Shown here in pieces: positions 46,001-56,880 of a stretch of 64,000 nt of DNA. The first letter of the stretch is position 1, and each line of letters begins with the position of its first letter. The stretch spans positions 18,415,379 through 18,479,378 of the forward strand of contig NC_064771.1 in NCBI RefSeq assembly GCF_011397635.1, written 5' to 3'. The position numbers and the translations under genes are program-made. The DNA comes from Epinephelus fuscoguttatus. Lineage: Eukaryota > Chordata > Actinopteri > Perciformes > Serranidae. Under the pieces are notes generated by a model. The model was not told where the DNA came from. It made no database searches and saw only the letters and a program-made list of their open reading frames with translations.

Positions 46001-49000
46001 CCTCCCATTGGAGGTGTTTCGGGCACATTCCACTGGTAGGAGGCCCTGGGATAGACAAAGAACACACATACATATGTCGTCTGGCCAGGAAACACCTTGG
46101 GGTCCCCCAGAAGGAGCTGGAAAGCGTTGCTGGGGAGAGGGCCGTCTGGGGTGCTTTGCTTGGCTTGCTGCCCCTGTGACCCGGCCACGGATAAGCGGAT
46201 GAAAATGGAATGGATGGAGGAATCTTACTTTTCTGCAAAAAACACTTTTCTGGACCTTATTTAACATATCTCAGGAACAGAAGGGAAGACATTTGGTCAA
46301 ATACTGAATTGGTGACACTTATCTTGGGTGCCCACCTTGAAACTGTTGAATAAATCAGGGGTGTCAAACATATGGCCCGGGGGCCAGACCTTGCCCACGT
46401 AAGGGTCCACTGGATGACTTTGCACACCTAATATTGATGTGCTTGTGAAGGCTAAGGGGTGTCAGGTTTCAGGAGCAAGTTAAACAACAGGAGACTGTCT
46501 CACGGCATGCTTTCATTCATTGTGCACTCTATATATACTGCATGGATGTGTGACGTGCACTGAATAAAGCCAGTTATGAGGAGAAAGTGTCAGCCTCGAT
46601 TCGTGTCATTTCATCTCATCCAATACTCCAAACATATTGACTGACCCAATGAGTGATTGTCCATGTGAGTCCACTTATATTGTCATGTTGGCCCTTGGGA
46701 ATGAGGAGGCTGATTATGATTTTTTTTAATCTAGTTTGTCTGTTATGTGTCACACTGGCATGCTGCCAGGTATGTGTGCTACATCACCATTTCTTAATTT
46801 CATTCGTTTGTGATGCACAACTCTGATCACTGATCTCCTGTGTTCTTTGTTCAGTGAATGTTAATTGCACAACTTGTTTCCAGTCTTTCAACACTGTACT
46901 GCAACCATTGTTTAATGTTAATGTCATTCATTTGTGCAATTAAGGCTACATTTATGGCCAACACTTTTTTCTGTCATCCTCTGTTTTTTCTCAGTGGTTT
47001 TCTCAGAAACCATTTGTCAGTCAAATCAGTCATCAATCATCATTACCTGTCACACCTGTTATCTGAGGACAGCAACGTCAGTCATTTGTGTAAAGAGATT
47101 TGTTTTGACTAGAAATGAGGCTAGTAAACACATTTTAGTTAACACATTTTATAGTGAGCAGCACACACATGAATGTCCCCTACAAATCCCAACCGTGTTT
47201 ACAAAGTTTGAATGAACAAGAGAGACGCAAAGGAAACGGAGGCTGCGCATTGATCCTTTTGCCTCTGTCTGCAGGAACGAATATAAATCCCATTCATGAT
47301 GGGGTCAAATGGATTATGTGCATAATTAACCACAAAACAAGCAAATACTTCATCTTAATGACATATAACACTCATTATGCTTCAGCTGAATCCTCTAAGC
47401 AAATGACCATGTTGAATTGAAATTAGTTTATCACGTTAAATGTCCGAAATTGTATGAAATTGCTCCAATGCGTTAAACCAATCTATGCGCATAATCACAC
47501 AGCCTGATATGCCCTGGCAAACACAGTGGGACTGCTGTACAGGCCATTGGTCTTTCTTACCCTAACCCTGGTTATTTTCTGAAAGCACAGAGCAAAGAAA
47601 TGTCTTTGTTTTCTCCCCCGGTCTGCTGGCAGCAGGAGCGGCGGCTGCAGCGGGGATTTCAGCACCATGGACGGCGCGCGTAAAAAGACTTGACACGTGT
47701 CTCCTGGCACGTGTTTGCTGCTAGCAAAATTATACATAATAAATGAAGACGGTGACATATTTTCAGTGAAAACAATGAGTTGAACATTCATTTCAAGCTT
47801 TTGTAGTACAACGAGTTTCAGAATTATGCGAGTGCAGCTGGAGAGCGGGCGGCAGCGTTTGATGCAGGAAACTCGACATGGACTTGAAAATCAGTTTCGG
47901 AGTGGGGGTCGTTCGGAAAGGCGGTGTTTGGGAATGGAGGGCTGTCTCCCGTCAGGTTCATGCGGAAGTGACTCTGTGTGGTAGCGGTGACAGTTTTATT
48001 TCAGTCCATAACAGAAATCTCCACCTCGCTTGAGCTTCAGAAATGATTTTGGAAATGTAGCTTGCGTGGACGCTACCGCGCTAAGTGATCAATAAAAGAG
48101 CTTAACTACTGAGAAGTTACTTGATTCAGAAAACAGTGACGCTACCACCAAGCTACTGAGAAATGTAGTTAAACTACAAACGTCCGCTACTGTAGTGACG
48201 CCACTGCCCAACACTGGCTTGTACACCATTACACTAAAAGATAGGTGTAACTTTTGGGGGTGTTATGAGTCATTAAGCAATGGTTTTACTGGTCCGGCCC
48301 ACTTGAAGTTAAACTGGGCTATGTGTGGCCCATGGACCAAAATGAGTAGGTGGTACACTGGTGGTATAGATCTTCTGTGGGTTTTTCCTTCATCTATCAG
48401 AACAGCTGTAGATAGACACCTGTAGGGGGGACGACATGGTAGGGAACTGAACTCTGACCACTGTGAAGGACTCACCAGGTGAACTATCGGGGCACATTTG
48501 CAGAATGCGAATTAGAGCAGATATCTCAGTATAAGTGGTCAGTATAAGATAAGCCCTGTGAGCAGTATGGTACAGTTCAGTTCGGTATGCTTTTTTTTCC
48601 ATTTCAACTGTAAAAAGTTGTGGATGGTACCAATGGAACCGTTCCATACTGTCCCCATTTTTGGTCACACCTCTGTTGGGGTACCTAGCACACAGATCTG
48701 GTACTAAAAGGTGGAGCTGTGAACACTGCAGTCCATTGATTGGTCAATAGAGGACGGTCACTCTGCTCAGGGCTGAGTTGTGGCTGGTTTTGAGGCTCAT
48801 GTAACCACTGTTCATACCGTGGAGAGTTTTATCAGTAAACTGTAATTATAAAATGACTTACTTACTTCACTGGGTCAACTTCTGGCAACTTTTAAGGTGG
48901 AACATTTACGTGTAATGTTACTCAATGCATGAGTTGATGAAATGAATCCATCAGCACACCTTAAATTTCACTGTGACAACTTTGACCATTACTTTAGTTT

Positions 49001-51805
49001 TTATACTAGGGTGACCATATTTTGATTTCCAAAAAAGAGGACACTCGGCTGGTCACGACTACTTAAATGATACTCGCAGTTTACTCACAGATGCCTTATC
49101 ATTTAAATATATTTAAAATTTATATGTATGGATAGAAAATTCAGTGATATTACAAAATAATATCTCTCAAAGACAGAAATTCAGATAGGCCTCTATAGGG
49201 GACACATACACACACTAGAGTGTGGCGATCCAAGCCAGACGGTACCCGACGGGTCGGGCCGGGTTTGGTCAAAAATGTAGAGCTACATTTTTGATCAAAC
49301 CCGGCCCGACCCATTATAGCTATATAAATTGTATTCTGGCTCAGGTCGGATTCAGTCAGCTTTCAGTGAACATGTAGTGTAAAAATAAATAAAATCCTAT
49401 TGTCTGTCCTGTTTATTGCTTGGGCACTGTTATTTACACCTGAACATAACACACATTGGCTGTTTGTTTCTACTTCTCTCCTCGCTGGAAGTCTCAGACC
49501 TCCAGCTGCCAGCCTCCGCCTTGATTAAAATAAAATAAAAGAGGGAGACAGGTTTTTCCTATTTTATCTTATTTTGTTTTATTTCTCCATCTCCTCTTGC
49601 TGGAAGCGTCGGACCTCCCGCCTCCCGCTCCTGTCTCAAACATGGAGGTCTCACTCTCCACTGAGCACGCCTGGTGCACGCCTGGCCTGTTAAATAGCCT
49701 GTAACCATAACAACTGTGTGACACAAACTCAGTGCTTTGGTCATTAAATAATGTCGGGCTTGGTTCGGGTTCGGCAGAAATATGCGGCCCGTGCCGCGCT
49801 CTAACACACACACACAAACACACGGAAAACCGGACATTATCATCAGTTTATAAAACCCCCCCGGACGCCCCGGACAGGATGTGAAAAGTGGACATGTCCG
49901 GGCAAAAGAGGACGTTTGGTCAGCCTATTTTATACGACATACACTCTTAGTAATGAGTGGATCTTCAAGTGTTTATATACATTAATTTAGGCATACAGTA
50001 TATCCCAATCATCATCTTCACAGAAAAAAATTGTTGTGGAGCATTGTTCCTGTGGGTTCCAGCAACACTAAACCCCTGAGCTTGCCTGAGAAGGACTAAA
50101 CGCACAATCCCAAAATTTTTCAATATCCCATGGAGAGAAAGTGTCACTGCAGCCTGTTTTATTTTGTTCTGAAAATGTCGGCGTGCAGCCTCGTTCTGTG
50201 GACGATAAACGAGGTGCAGACTTCCATCTGTGTCACTGGCAATGAGGAAATACAGTGAGTGCTGGACGGAGCAGTGAGTGACAACAACCCCGCTCACATT
50301 TAAGAGTACTGTTTGCGGTGGAAACGCCAGGGTCTAGGAACCATGTCTGAAGGGTTACTGTTGGTTCCAAAGGTACCATACTGAAAGTGTTTGGTGAAAA
50401 CGGGGCTTCAGTGAAAGAAAGGTACCCAAAATATCTATTCAAAATTTGGGAAAAAAAACAAAAAAAACATTGAGTATCTGATGGTTTCCAATATGAATAT
50501 AGTTGGCCGTGACTGTGAGCAGTATTAATATCTGTTGGTAGTTAAACAGAAAACTTCTTGTCTTGTTAGAATATTTAAAGAGTACCAATAATTAATCTGG
50601 TTTGTAGTCTTCCTGAAACACCATAGAAAACCATGTGTGATGATTTTGGTTCCTGTGGTATATTTTTTGTGTTTGCTCTCTCTCCCTCCCCTCTTTTCTG
50701 TTCTGCAGTGCATGTGTGTGTCAGGGGGTGTGGCTGGCTTCTCCTGCAGCAGAAGATGAGGCACACCTGTCTTCACTCACCTCATCTTCCTGTCTACAAA
50801 AGCCTGGTCTTCACTCTACTATGCTGCCAGATAATTCCGTCATGTTCAGTAGAGCTCTGTGTTCTTACATTTTGTATCTTGTGATCAACTTGTTGCATAG
50901 CCGTATTTTTGCTGCCTGTTCTTCTAGTGTTGCTAGAGTTCTTTTGAACTTACCTGTGTTTTTTTTCCTGTTGTGCTCAGGTCGTCCTTTGTGCCTCACC
51001 GTGTGCCTGAGTTTTTTCAATCCATCCTTCGGTGAATATTCTACAAGTGAGCCAGCTCCCTGCCTCAACTGCCTGCTCTTTTGTTTTTTCTTGTTATTAA
51101 TAAACCTTTTTTTGTTATTTACCTGCATCAGTATCTGCTTTGGGGTCCAAACAAAACCGGAACTTAACACCATCTAAGTACTTCAGCCAATATTCACACA
51201 GAACAGGATAAAACCAGAGCAAATAAGAATGTAATTTCCCAGCTGTTTATATTCAGTAATGGTGATACTGATTTATAGATATGCTCATTTGATTTTTAAA
51301 TAGGCCCTGACCTTTTCCAGATTACATTCAAGTAGATTTTTAGTTTTAGCTGAGTCATAATGAAGTAATCACTGAACACAAGGACTGACTTGTGTTAATA
51401 ATACCATGTTTTTTTACTGCTGCAATGATGCTTTTTTTGTGTGGAAACTGTCAGTGAAATCAATCTTCCTGTTATAATATTACAAATGAAATGTGTTTTA
51501 GTGATGTAAAATCATTAATTGATACCTCTGTACAATGCAACAGCCATGCAGTAATATTTAGATATGTTTTTAACTATCAGAGAAATAGACATCTCAACAT
51601 AATACAATTTAGCATATCCTTGAAAATGACCATAAAGTTGGATCAAAATCTCTCTACCATGTTAAACAAAACTAAATCTAAGCTTAAAAAGAGATGATTT
51701 ATTGGTTGAAGTAGAGAATAAACTGGTAAGTCAGTGTCAAAGCTCACCTTGCCCAGTGAGGACAGCACACATCAGGAGTATCCGCACAGTCCAGTCTGCC
51801 ATCAT
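41482..51805 (-). CDS. Trypsin-fold serine protease, prostasin/testisin-like, GPI-anchor type, copy B (intact)
   Basis: Six coding exons: 51,748-51,805; 44,419-44,433; 44,116-44,284; 43,638-43,906; 42,099-42,247; 41,482-41,871. Together 1,050 nt, 349 residues, splice phases 1, 1, 2, 1, 0. Residues 1-19 are a signal peptide. RIVGG (34-38) is the activation site. The catalytic triad is His77 (LTAAHC), Asp125 (NNDIALMKL) and Ser223 (GDSGGP). Cys26-Cys145 would tie the propeptide to the protease domain. The pocket is unusual: Gly217, Arg244 and Asp254 occupy chymotrypsin positions 189, 216 and 226. At least seven N-glycosylation sequons are present. Residues 297-330 form an Ala/Thr/Asn-rich stalk with NATATAAP repeats, and 332-348 a hydrophobic tail as in GPI-anchored proteases. 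It is probably an ectoenzyme on an epithelial or gamete surface. The exact orthologue is not recognised. Confidence 0.88.
42099..42247 (-). CDS. Copy B exon 5
   Basis: Encodes the stretch from [20 protein letters not shown] to [18 protein letters not shown]. It is 6 nt longer than in copy A, adding two residues in the PVPLVNIT loop. The codon at 42,108-42,110 is Gly at position 189. Confidence 0.9.
42479..42860 (-). mobile_element. Rex3/RTE-like LINE 3' end in intron 4 of copy B
   Basis: Same insertion as 27,612-28,290 but cut short: [38 protein letters not shown] and the CATTTTCATCC tail. A deletion joins it to the SINE tail at about 42,868. Confidence 0.75.
42868..43083 (+). mobile_element. 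SINE tail with (TG)n, 5'-truncated
   Basis: Counterpart of 29,158-29,402. The A box is gone, a B-box-like GGTTTGATCTC remains, and the tail ends GTAAAGGGCTTTGATTGGTC. The TG run at 42,986-43,033 is longer than in unit A. Confidence 0.7.
43638..43906 (-). CDS. Copy B exon 4: catalytic Asp
   Basis: Encodes [57 protein letters not shown] and [12 protein letters not shown]. The splice sites TTTTATCCAG and GGATG/GTGAGT are canonical. Four N-x-S/T sequons lie close together. Confidence 0.9.
44116..44284 (-). CDS. Copy B exon 3: activation motif and catalytic His
   Basis: Encodes [40 protein letters not shown] and [17 protein letters not shown]. It is intact where copy A has a 2-nt deletion. Confidence 0.92.
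44419..44433 (-). CDS. Copy B exon 2, 15-nt microexon
   Basis: Only GG TCA AAG GCT CAG G, encoding part of GSKAQ. It is bounded by CTTCCCTACAG and GTAAGC and conserved in copies A (30,755-30,769) and C (8,449-8,463). It is needed to keep the frame between signal exon and exon 3. Confidence 0.8.
44891..45376. mobile_element. 486-bp hAT-type MITE, unit B only
   Basis: Starts TAAAGTTGTACCGATACCG and ends CGGTATCAGTACATCTCTA, imperfect inverted ends. A perfect 8-bp duplication AGTAAAAC flanks it (44,883-44,890 and 45,377-45,384). Unit A keeps the empty site at about 31,219-31,226. It inserted after the segmental duplication. Confidence 0.88.
45999..46215 (+). mobile_element. Rex3/RTE-like LINE 3' end in intron 1 of copy B
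   Basis: Matches 32,500-32,735 ([20 protein letters not shown] and the CCGGCCACGGATAAGCGGAT tail) but lacks the FADD region. Confidence 0.75.
46357..48350. mobile_element. About 2-kb hAT-like element
   Basis: The left end CAGGGGTGTCAAACATATGG opposes a right end containing CTGGTCCGGCCCACTTGAAG, TGTGGCCCATGGACC and AAAATGAGT, the usual other end of this fish family. It contains a further fragment ending CACTGCCCAACACTGG (48,200-48,217), the end of another hAT family. No transposase frame. The unit A copy is deleted internally. Confidence 0.6.
49007..49927. mobile_element. 921-bp hAT-type element, unit B only
   Basis: Starts TAGGGTGACCATATTTTGAT and ends GGACGTTTGGTCAGCCTA. The 8-bp duplication TTTTATAC is perfect (48,999-49,006 and 49,928-49,935), and unit A has the empty site at 33,823-33,830. 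Inverted relative to the related element at 24,087-25,036. A (CA)n tract and long but meaningless frames lie at 49,559-49,843. Confidence 0.88.
50636..51169 (+). mobile_element. 534-bp solo LTR, unit B only
   Basis: Begins TGTGATGATTTTGG and ends GGAACTTAACA (TG...CA). It is flanked by CCATG and CCATC, a 5-bp duplication with one change; the empty site AACCATCTAAG is present in unit A at about 34,528. AATAAA at 51,099-51,104 and CTACAAAAGC near 50,797 would be the polyadenylation signal and TATA-like box. No internal retroviral sequence remains. Confidence 0.8.
51748..51805 (-). CDS. Copy B exon 1: signal peptide
   Basis: ATGATG at 51,805 starts [19 protein letters not shown], a short hydrophobic signal sequence. 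A GTGAGC donor follows in phase 1. Copy A has Trp instead of Arg at residue 8. Confidence 0.85.
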
Positions 51806-51876
51806 GTGCTGTCACTGACGTTTTGCCTCCAGTAAGCGCAGAGAGTCCTTCTGATGAACTCCTCAGGCACTCAAGT

Positions 51877-51885
51877 CTCTTTAAA
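51877..51885 (-). promoter_or_regulatory. TATA-like box upstream of copy B
   Basis: TTTAAAGAG on the minus strand, about 75 bp before the start codon. It is one base weaker than copy A's TTTAAAAAG. Role inferred from position. Confidence 0.35.
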
Positions 51886-53391
51886 CACAGCAACCTCTCC
51901 CTACTCAAACTCGTTTTTCTAGATACATCATAAGTTAACTCCATCAAGGTGAAGCTAGAATGTTATCTTTCCATACATCAATTACTTTGTCCTTTTTATG
52001 TGGACACTAGTGTAAAGTCTGACTTCATTATTGCATGACTTTAAAAATGCATGTGGTTTGATTTGGTTTCTTAGAGCCCCAGAAGATGTGAGGTTTTCTC
52101 TATTGTGTTCTGGTGTTCTGCTCATAGTTTATTCTCATCATTATATTTGGCATTAAGAATCTGAATCTTCAAATTTTGGCAGCCTCAAAGACTGAGACAG
52201 CTACCCATTGCAAACTGTGTAGGTGGTACACTGGTGGTAGCCACTGTTCTTAAATGTTGAAGAACTTTTGAACTGCCAATCCAATCTATGTGCTTTTAAA
52301 AGTCACGTAAAGTGGAGAATCTTAACTTTTCAGTGGTATCACAAATGTCCTGTTTGGACATTCAGAGGCTCTGTAGTGAACGTGAATACCCCATCACATT
52401 CTGAAGCATTGATTCGTCAAGGGAACCCAAGTAGTTAAGTGCTCTGAAAAGCAATGGTTGTGAATGCTTAGTCCCACCCCCCATGTTCAGATTGGTTCAA
52501 ACTTTTGCTGTGGTGGTCCAAGACATCATCCTCTCCACCAATCAGCATTAGGGTCTTTGTTATCAGTGACATATTCTGGAGGCCTTCTGGAAACACAGGG
52601 TGCGTTGCGAATCGCATACAGATGTAGTGAACATCCTGGTATTTTTGGCATACTGTGTATTGGGTCATACTAAATCTTGTTCTGGCATACCATATGGTAT
52701 TGGTAGTATGGGTATTGGAATGCACAGTGACTCTCCAGGCTGGACGCACACAGGTAACACAAGAGACGCATGTTCAGTGAGTGCTGTATATCGACAAATG
52801 CTTGTTCTGACTTTACCCATAGATGTGATTTGATGTAATTCAGCTGTAGAGAGGCACATTAAGTTATTGTGAGAAAAGCAAGCCAAAGGCATGGACTCTG
52901 CAGGGATGGGAGAGGTGGATGGCAAGGGTTGAGATGTCAAGGGAAGTAGGAATAAGAACAGTATTTGGGGGTGGGTGTGGAGATGATAACCAAGCTTTGA
53001 ATAAACTGCAGGAAGTAAGACCAGGTCAGGGACAAATGAGAGCAGGATGAAATAAAAGTAATGATTAAGTGCAGGGAGGGACACTTGAGATTTGGAAATA
53101 TGAACCCTCTTAAACTGACAGATGCCTTTGCATTTCTTGCCCGACATGATATTAACTAGCCTGTGGAATAACTGCCAGTTAGTGTGAGGTCAGGCACTGG
53201 GGGCTACTCTTGTGCCTTTTCTGTGCCAGCTTCCAAGAGCACGGCAGCAGGTTGCGTCTGAGGTTGCTAAGCAACCTTAACAAGCATCTTATAGCCTATT
53301 TACCTGCATCATCAAACAGTAAAATAAAGCAGATATCTAAAGTAGATAGAGGACACAGGAGAGAAACTAAACTCTAATCCACAGAGATTCA

Positions 53392-53612
53392 CACCACGTT
53401 TACACATAGCCGGTATTTAGAGAAACGAATATTTCCCCCCCTCTGTTTTCAATAATAACATCATGCACACAACATCGTTTTCAAAAATGTTGTCATTTAC
53501 ATGAACCCGGATAAATACGCCATCGAGCGCCGTCATAACTATGCCAAACCTATGGTCGGCAGTGTAGGGAGTAGGATGAAGCCATGCAAGCTAATCAGAA
53601 TCCTCAGAATCG

Positions 53613-53643
<31 letters not shown>

Positions 53644-54533
53644 CGAATAAGGCGCGCGACTTCCTGTTCCTTTCAAAACAGTAAACATGGCGAGAGGTTC
53701 GTTTGTGTGGACTGACAGTGAAGTGGAGCTACTCCTAAATGTCGCTTTAAACGCCGGATTTCCACTGGATGCATGGTTATCCGCTGCGTGCTCCGCAGTC
53801 CATCAATACCCACCGGCTACGTTTGCTGTGCAGAGCGGTGCAGCTCCGCCGGAAGACATCTCGGTGCACTGCCATGATTAATATCTCCTCGTCTATGGCG
53901 TCAACGGGGTGAAATGACGTCTGAAAACCTCTGACCCATTGACTTCAGGCCTGCCTCTGCCCATTATGTAGTTTTCAAGGTGTAGTGCAGGGAAATATGA
54001 TCCGCCGTGAACACTGTGTATTTTATTTTGAAAATTAACCGGATGTTTTATTTTGTTTGTGTGCACGACTTCCTGCCCCGCACGATCTGCTCTGTGCTGA
54101 ATTGTTGCGTTGTGCTCCAGCGTCCAGCAAAAATAGAAACCACATTGACTAGAATTAAATCCTACTGGCTCCACTGCCGTGCTGGAGCGGAGACGCAACC
54201 AACACGCATCTGGTGGAAAAAGGCCATAACAAAGTGTTTGCACAAACGTAAAAATGAGTTCCACCTTAACAGCATCCATGATCAGTAGCCAAACAAAGTG
54301 TAAGCATAGGTCGCTCACATGACGTCAAGCATTTGCTGGCGCATGCTGTGACGTTTCAGAACCTAAAACCCTGTTTCACCCAGTTTAGACGGCAACACAT
54401 AAACGGCGTCTTCAGAAATCTCCACTTTGGCCGGAGTTTTTACAAATGATCATTTTCCGTGAAAAAAACCTCGTTAAACAAGAGGCCAAACCGCATGAAA
54501 ATATGTGCGTTTTTCCTACGTGTCAACGGGGTA
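53392..54533. mobile_element. About 1.1-kb DNA transposon with a remnant Myb/SANT-like frame
   Basis: The left end ACGTTTACACATAGCCGG and right end CCTACGTGTCAACGGGGT are imperfect inverted copies. At 53,687 an ATG starts MARGSFVWTDSEVELLLNVA, the opening of the Myb/SANT-like DNA-binding domain found in many fish transposon proteins. The frame then drifts into unrelated sequence and stops at 53,881. A (CAA)n tract precedes it at 53,612-53,644. Superfamily not certain. Confidence 0.6.
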
Positions 54534-55185
54534 TCAGTTACAAGCTACAAAAATACTCAGTTATTTTGAAGTGGAGACACAGGGCCGTTTTAAAGACCCT
54601 TCACTGCCATTTTCCTTGAGCCTGGTTTCACACCGAAATCATTGAAATCTGGCGCTTGGGCAGTGACTTACAGCTTCAGAAACCATTGAAAAAAGGCATC
54701 CTTTAATGTAGGCATGATACATGGCCAGTTGCGGTTAAAGTTAAACTGCTCTCGGTGGCTTCAGGCGGAAACGCAGCAGGACAACGACGAACGTTAAGGC
54801 AGCAAAAGTCTGAATGGGGCGGGTAGGAGAGGTGGTGGTTGGGTCTTTTCCTAGAGAGAGCGGGGTTCATGTCCCGTAAGATTCTAAAGCCGAACCCTGT
54901 TTTTTTTTCCTAAACCTAACAACATGCGCTTGTTGTTGAAGGAAAGAAAAAAGTCAATTTTCAGTTTTGTACTGATGTAGTGTGTTTATTTCCTGTGAAA
55001 ACGGAAGTGTATCTTGAAAGAAGATGTAGCATGTAACAGGCAGAACTTGACACGGCATCCCAGAACGTCAACAACCAACACACCAGGGGTACCTTGCATG
55101 TCGGATGTGTACGTGGAAAGTCCATGACCAAACGTACATATGTGACAAGGTTGTAGTGAGAATGTGTTGTTTCCTTCCATCCACA

Positions 55186-55375
55186 ATTGGGTCCAGTCAC
55201 TTGTTGCCAATGTTCTACCCTGTAACAGTGTGGACCAACCAATAATGGACCCAACAGAGGTTTTAACCAAGCAAGAACTGCGTGAACAACCTTCGGCTTC
55301 CATTCCAGCCAGCTATCGACAAGTCTTCGACAGCTTGACTTCACTGTGTAACCCAGCCCGCTAATGTCTTCAAAC
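55186..55375 (+). mobile_element. Gypsy-like gag start, unit B copy without LTR
   Basis: Matches 39,700-39,870. The frame from the ATG at 55,246 reads MDPTEVLTKQELREQPSASI then PASYRQVFDSLTSLCNPAR and a stop, without the frameshift of unit A. The LTR and most of the primer binding site are deleted: the sequence passes from CCATCCAC straight to AATTGGGTCC. Confidence 0.6.
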
Positions 55376-55399
55376 TTAGCACAAACATCCACTTTGAGA

Positions 55400-55790
55400 C
55401 ATGGATGAACTAATTAAAATTCAGTGGTCGAGGGACAAGGTTACTGTGACCTCAAAAAAATGCTTTTGGCCAAAAGTTATATGCTAATTATGACAAAATT
55501 TCACACAAATGCCTAATAGGATATAATGAAATGATTATGTTCATAGGTCAACATCATTGTGACACTATATTTCTCTGCAAAAAAACTTTCTTGACGTTAT
55601 TTAGTGTCATATTTCAGCAACAGAGGGGGAGACGTTTTGTCACATACTGAACTGGTGACACTAATCTTGGGTGCCTGCCTTCAAACTGTGCTGATATTAT
55701 AGATCCTCTGTGCTGCTGAATGGAAGGTGAAGCATCCATGTTCTCACAGACATGGGTGTGTTCTGTAACTGCCACCAGACGTGTTTGCGG
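55400..55790. repeat. GGTCA-rich dispersed repeat at the right end of unit B
   Basis: Continuous through GGTGACACTAATCTTGGGTG and GATCCTCTGTGCTGCTGAAT, unlike the truncated unit A copy. The ERE-like site is imperfect here (GGTTACTGTGACC at 55,438). Confidence 0.8.
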
Positions 55791-56655
55791 AGGCCCCAAG
55801 GCAGTACTTTCAGTTTTTCTAAAAATTCAAAATAGTGTTTTGTGTTCAGTTTAAAAGTTTGTTTTTAAGTTTTCACATTTCCGAGAAAAAAGCACTGTGT
55901 ATACAAAAGTACAGGGAAACATTTCCCCCCAGGGAACAAGTAGACAAACAGAGTCATGTAACATGAGGTGCCTCTATGGTAAACACACACAAAGGACATA
56001 ATATTAGACAAGTTTGTTTTTCAACTGACGTATTGTATTTCCCACATACATTAAAGCAGTGGTTCCCAAGCAGGTCAGCCACGGGGTACAGTGGTGTCCT
56101 CAGGGTCCAAGGGCCATAAGTCAGTAGTTTAAGTTCCACACAGTTTAAAATATTCAGCATCATACTTGTGTTTGGCCATGTCACTGTACTTTACAATAAG
56201 TGTGTTTTTTACATTTCAGCAAATAAAACACCCCACTGGTGGCACAAGTAATGCGTCCCTTTACTATTGTATAGACATATGTTGCAGGGAGGGGTGACTG
56301 TATGCATCAAATGGTTAATCTGTATTCATGATGTGCTTTAGAGAGGATTACCTGATATCAAGATATAGCCTATAAACATCGCAATATAATTTAGAGGCCA
56401 TTATCACCAAGCCCTACAGTGACGTAATTGGGTGCTTGCAAAGCTATGCTTTCAAAGTAGCTTCCCTAACACTGTCAGATGGACGAGTTTACACACATTT
56501 TATATTGAAAAAACGTCTCTTAGGTTGCTGTTGTTTTATGGTGGCGTGCATTTTGGCCACCAAATGCAGCAATATATATTTAACATGTCTGTATAAATGC
56601 CCGCTTTTCCCAAAAAAAATGACAATAACAATAAAATGCTTGGTGAAACTCACAT
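55791..56655. other. No recognisable gene
   Basis: A/T-rich intergenic sequence beyond the tandem array. I see no exon or element with clear ends. Confidence 0.4.
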
Positions 56656-56880
56656 TTTTAAGGGTGTTTTCACATATAGTCCTTTTTAAGCAAACCAAAC
56701 TCAGTCCTCTTAAAGTGGACCAAGAAGTGGACCAACAGAAAAGAGACTCAGTTCTTTTTGTGTTCACATTTTCAGCTCATTTGAAAGAGGACTCAGTTCT
56801 CTTTCTGGTCAACTTCAGCTCTGATCGGGCCTCAGTCCTCTTTCCGTTCACACTATATATAATATATACTGACATAGTTT
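56656..56880. repeat. Left part of an interrupted MITE
   Basis: GGGTGTTTTCACATATAGTCC and repeated AGTGGACCA / ACTCAGTCCTCTT motifs resemble Harbinger-like MITEs of the type at 28,742-29,070. A possible right part (AACCTGGAGTG...GTTCACATATGCAC) lies at about 58,385-58,545, beyond later insertions. Confidence 0.45.

Larger units (their letters stand above)
40159..55650. repeat. Tandem segmental duplication, unit B (about 15.5 kb)
   Basis: Collinear with 25,277-40,158. Private insertions in unit B include 44,891-45,376, 49,007-49,927, 50,636-51,169 and probably 53,392-54,533. Private gaps include the MITE, part of the LINE, and the 1.7-kb hAT. Confidence 0.9.

Noticed and set aside
50716-51177. 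153-codon open frame on the plus strand
   Set aside because: It runs through the solo LTR at 50,636-51,169 and is composed of pyrimidine-rich U3/R sequence, not a conserved protein.
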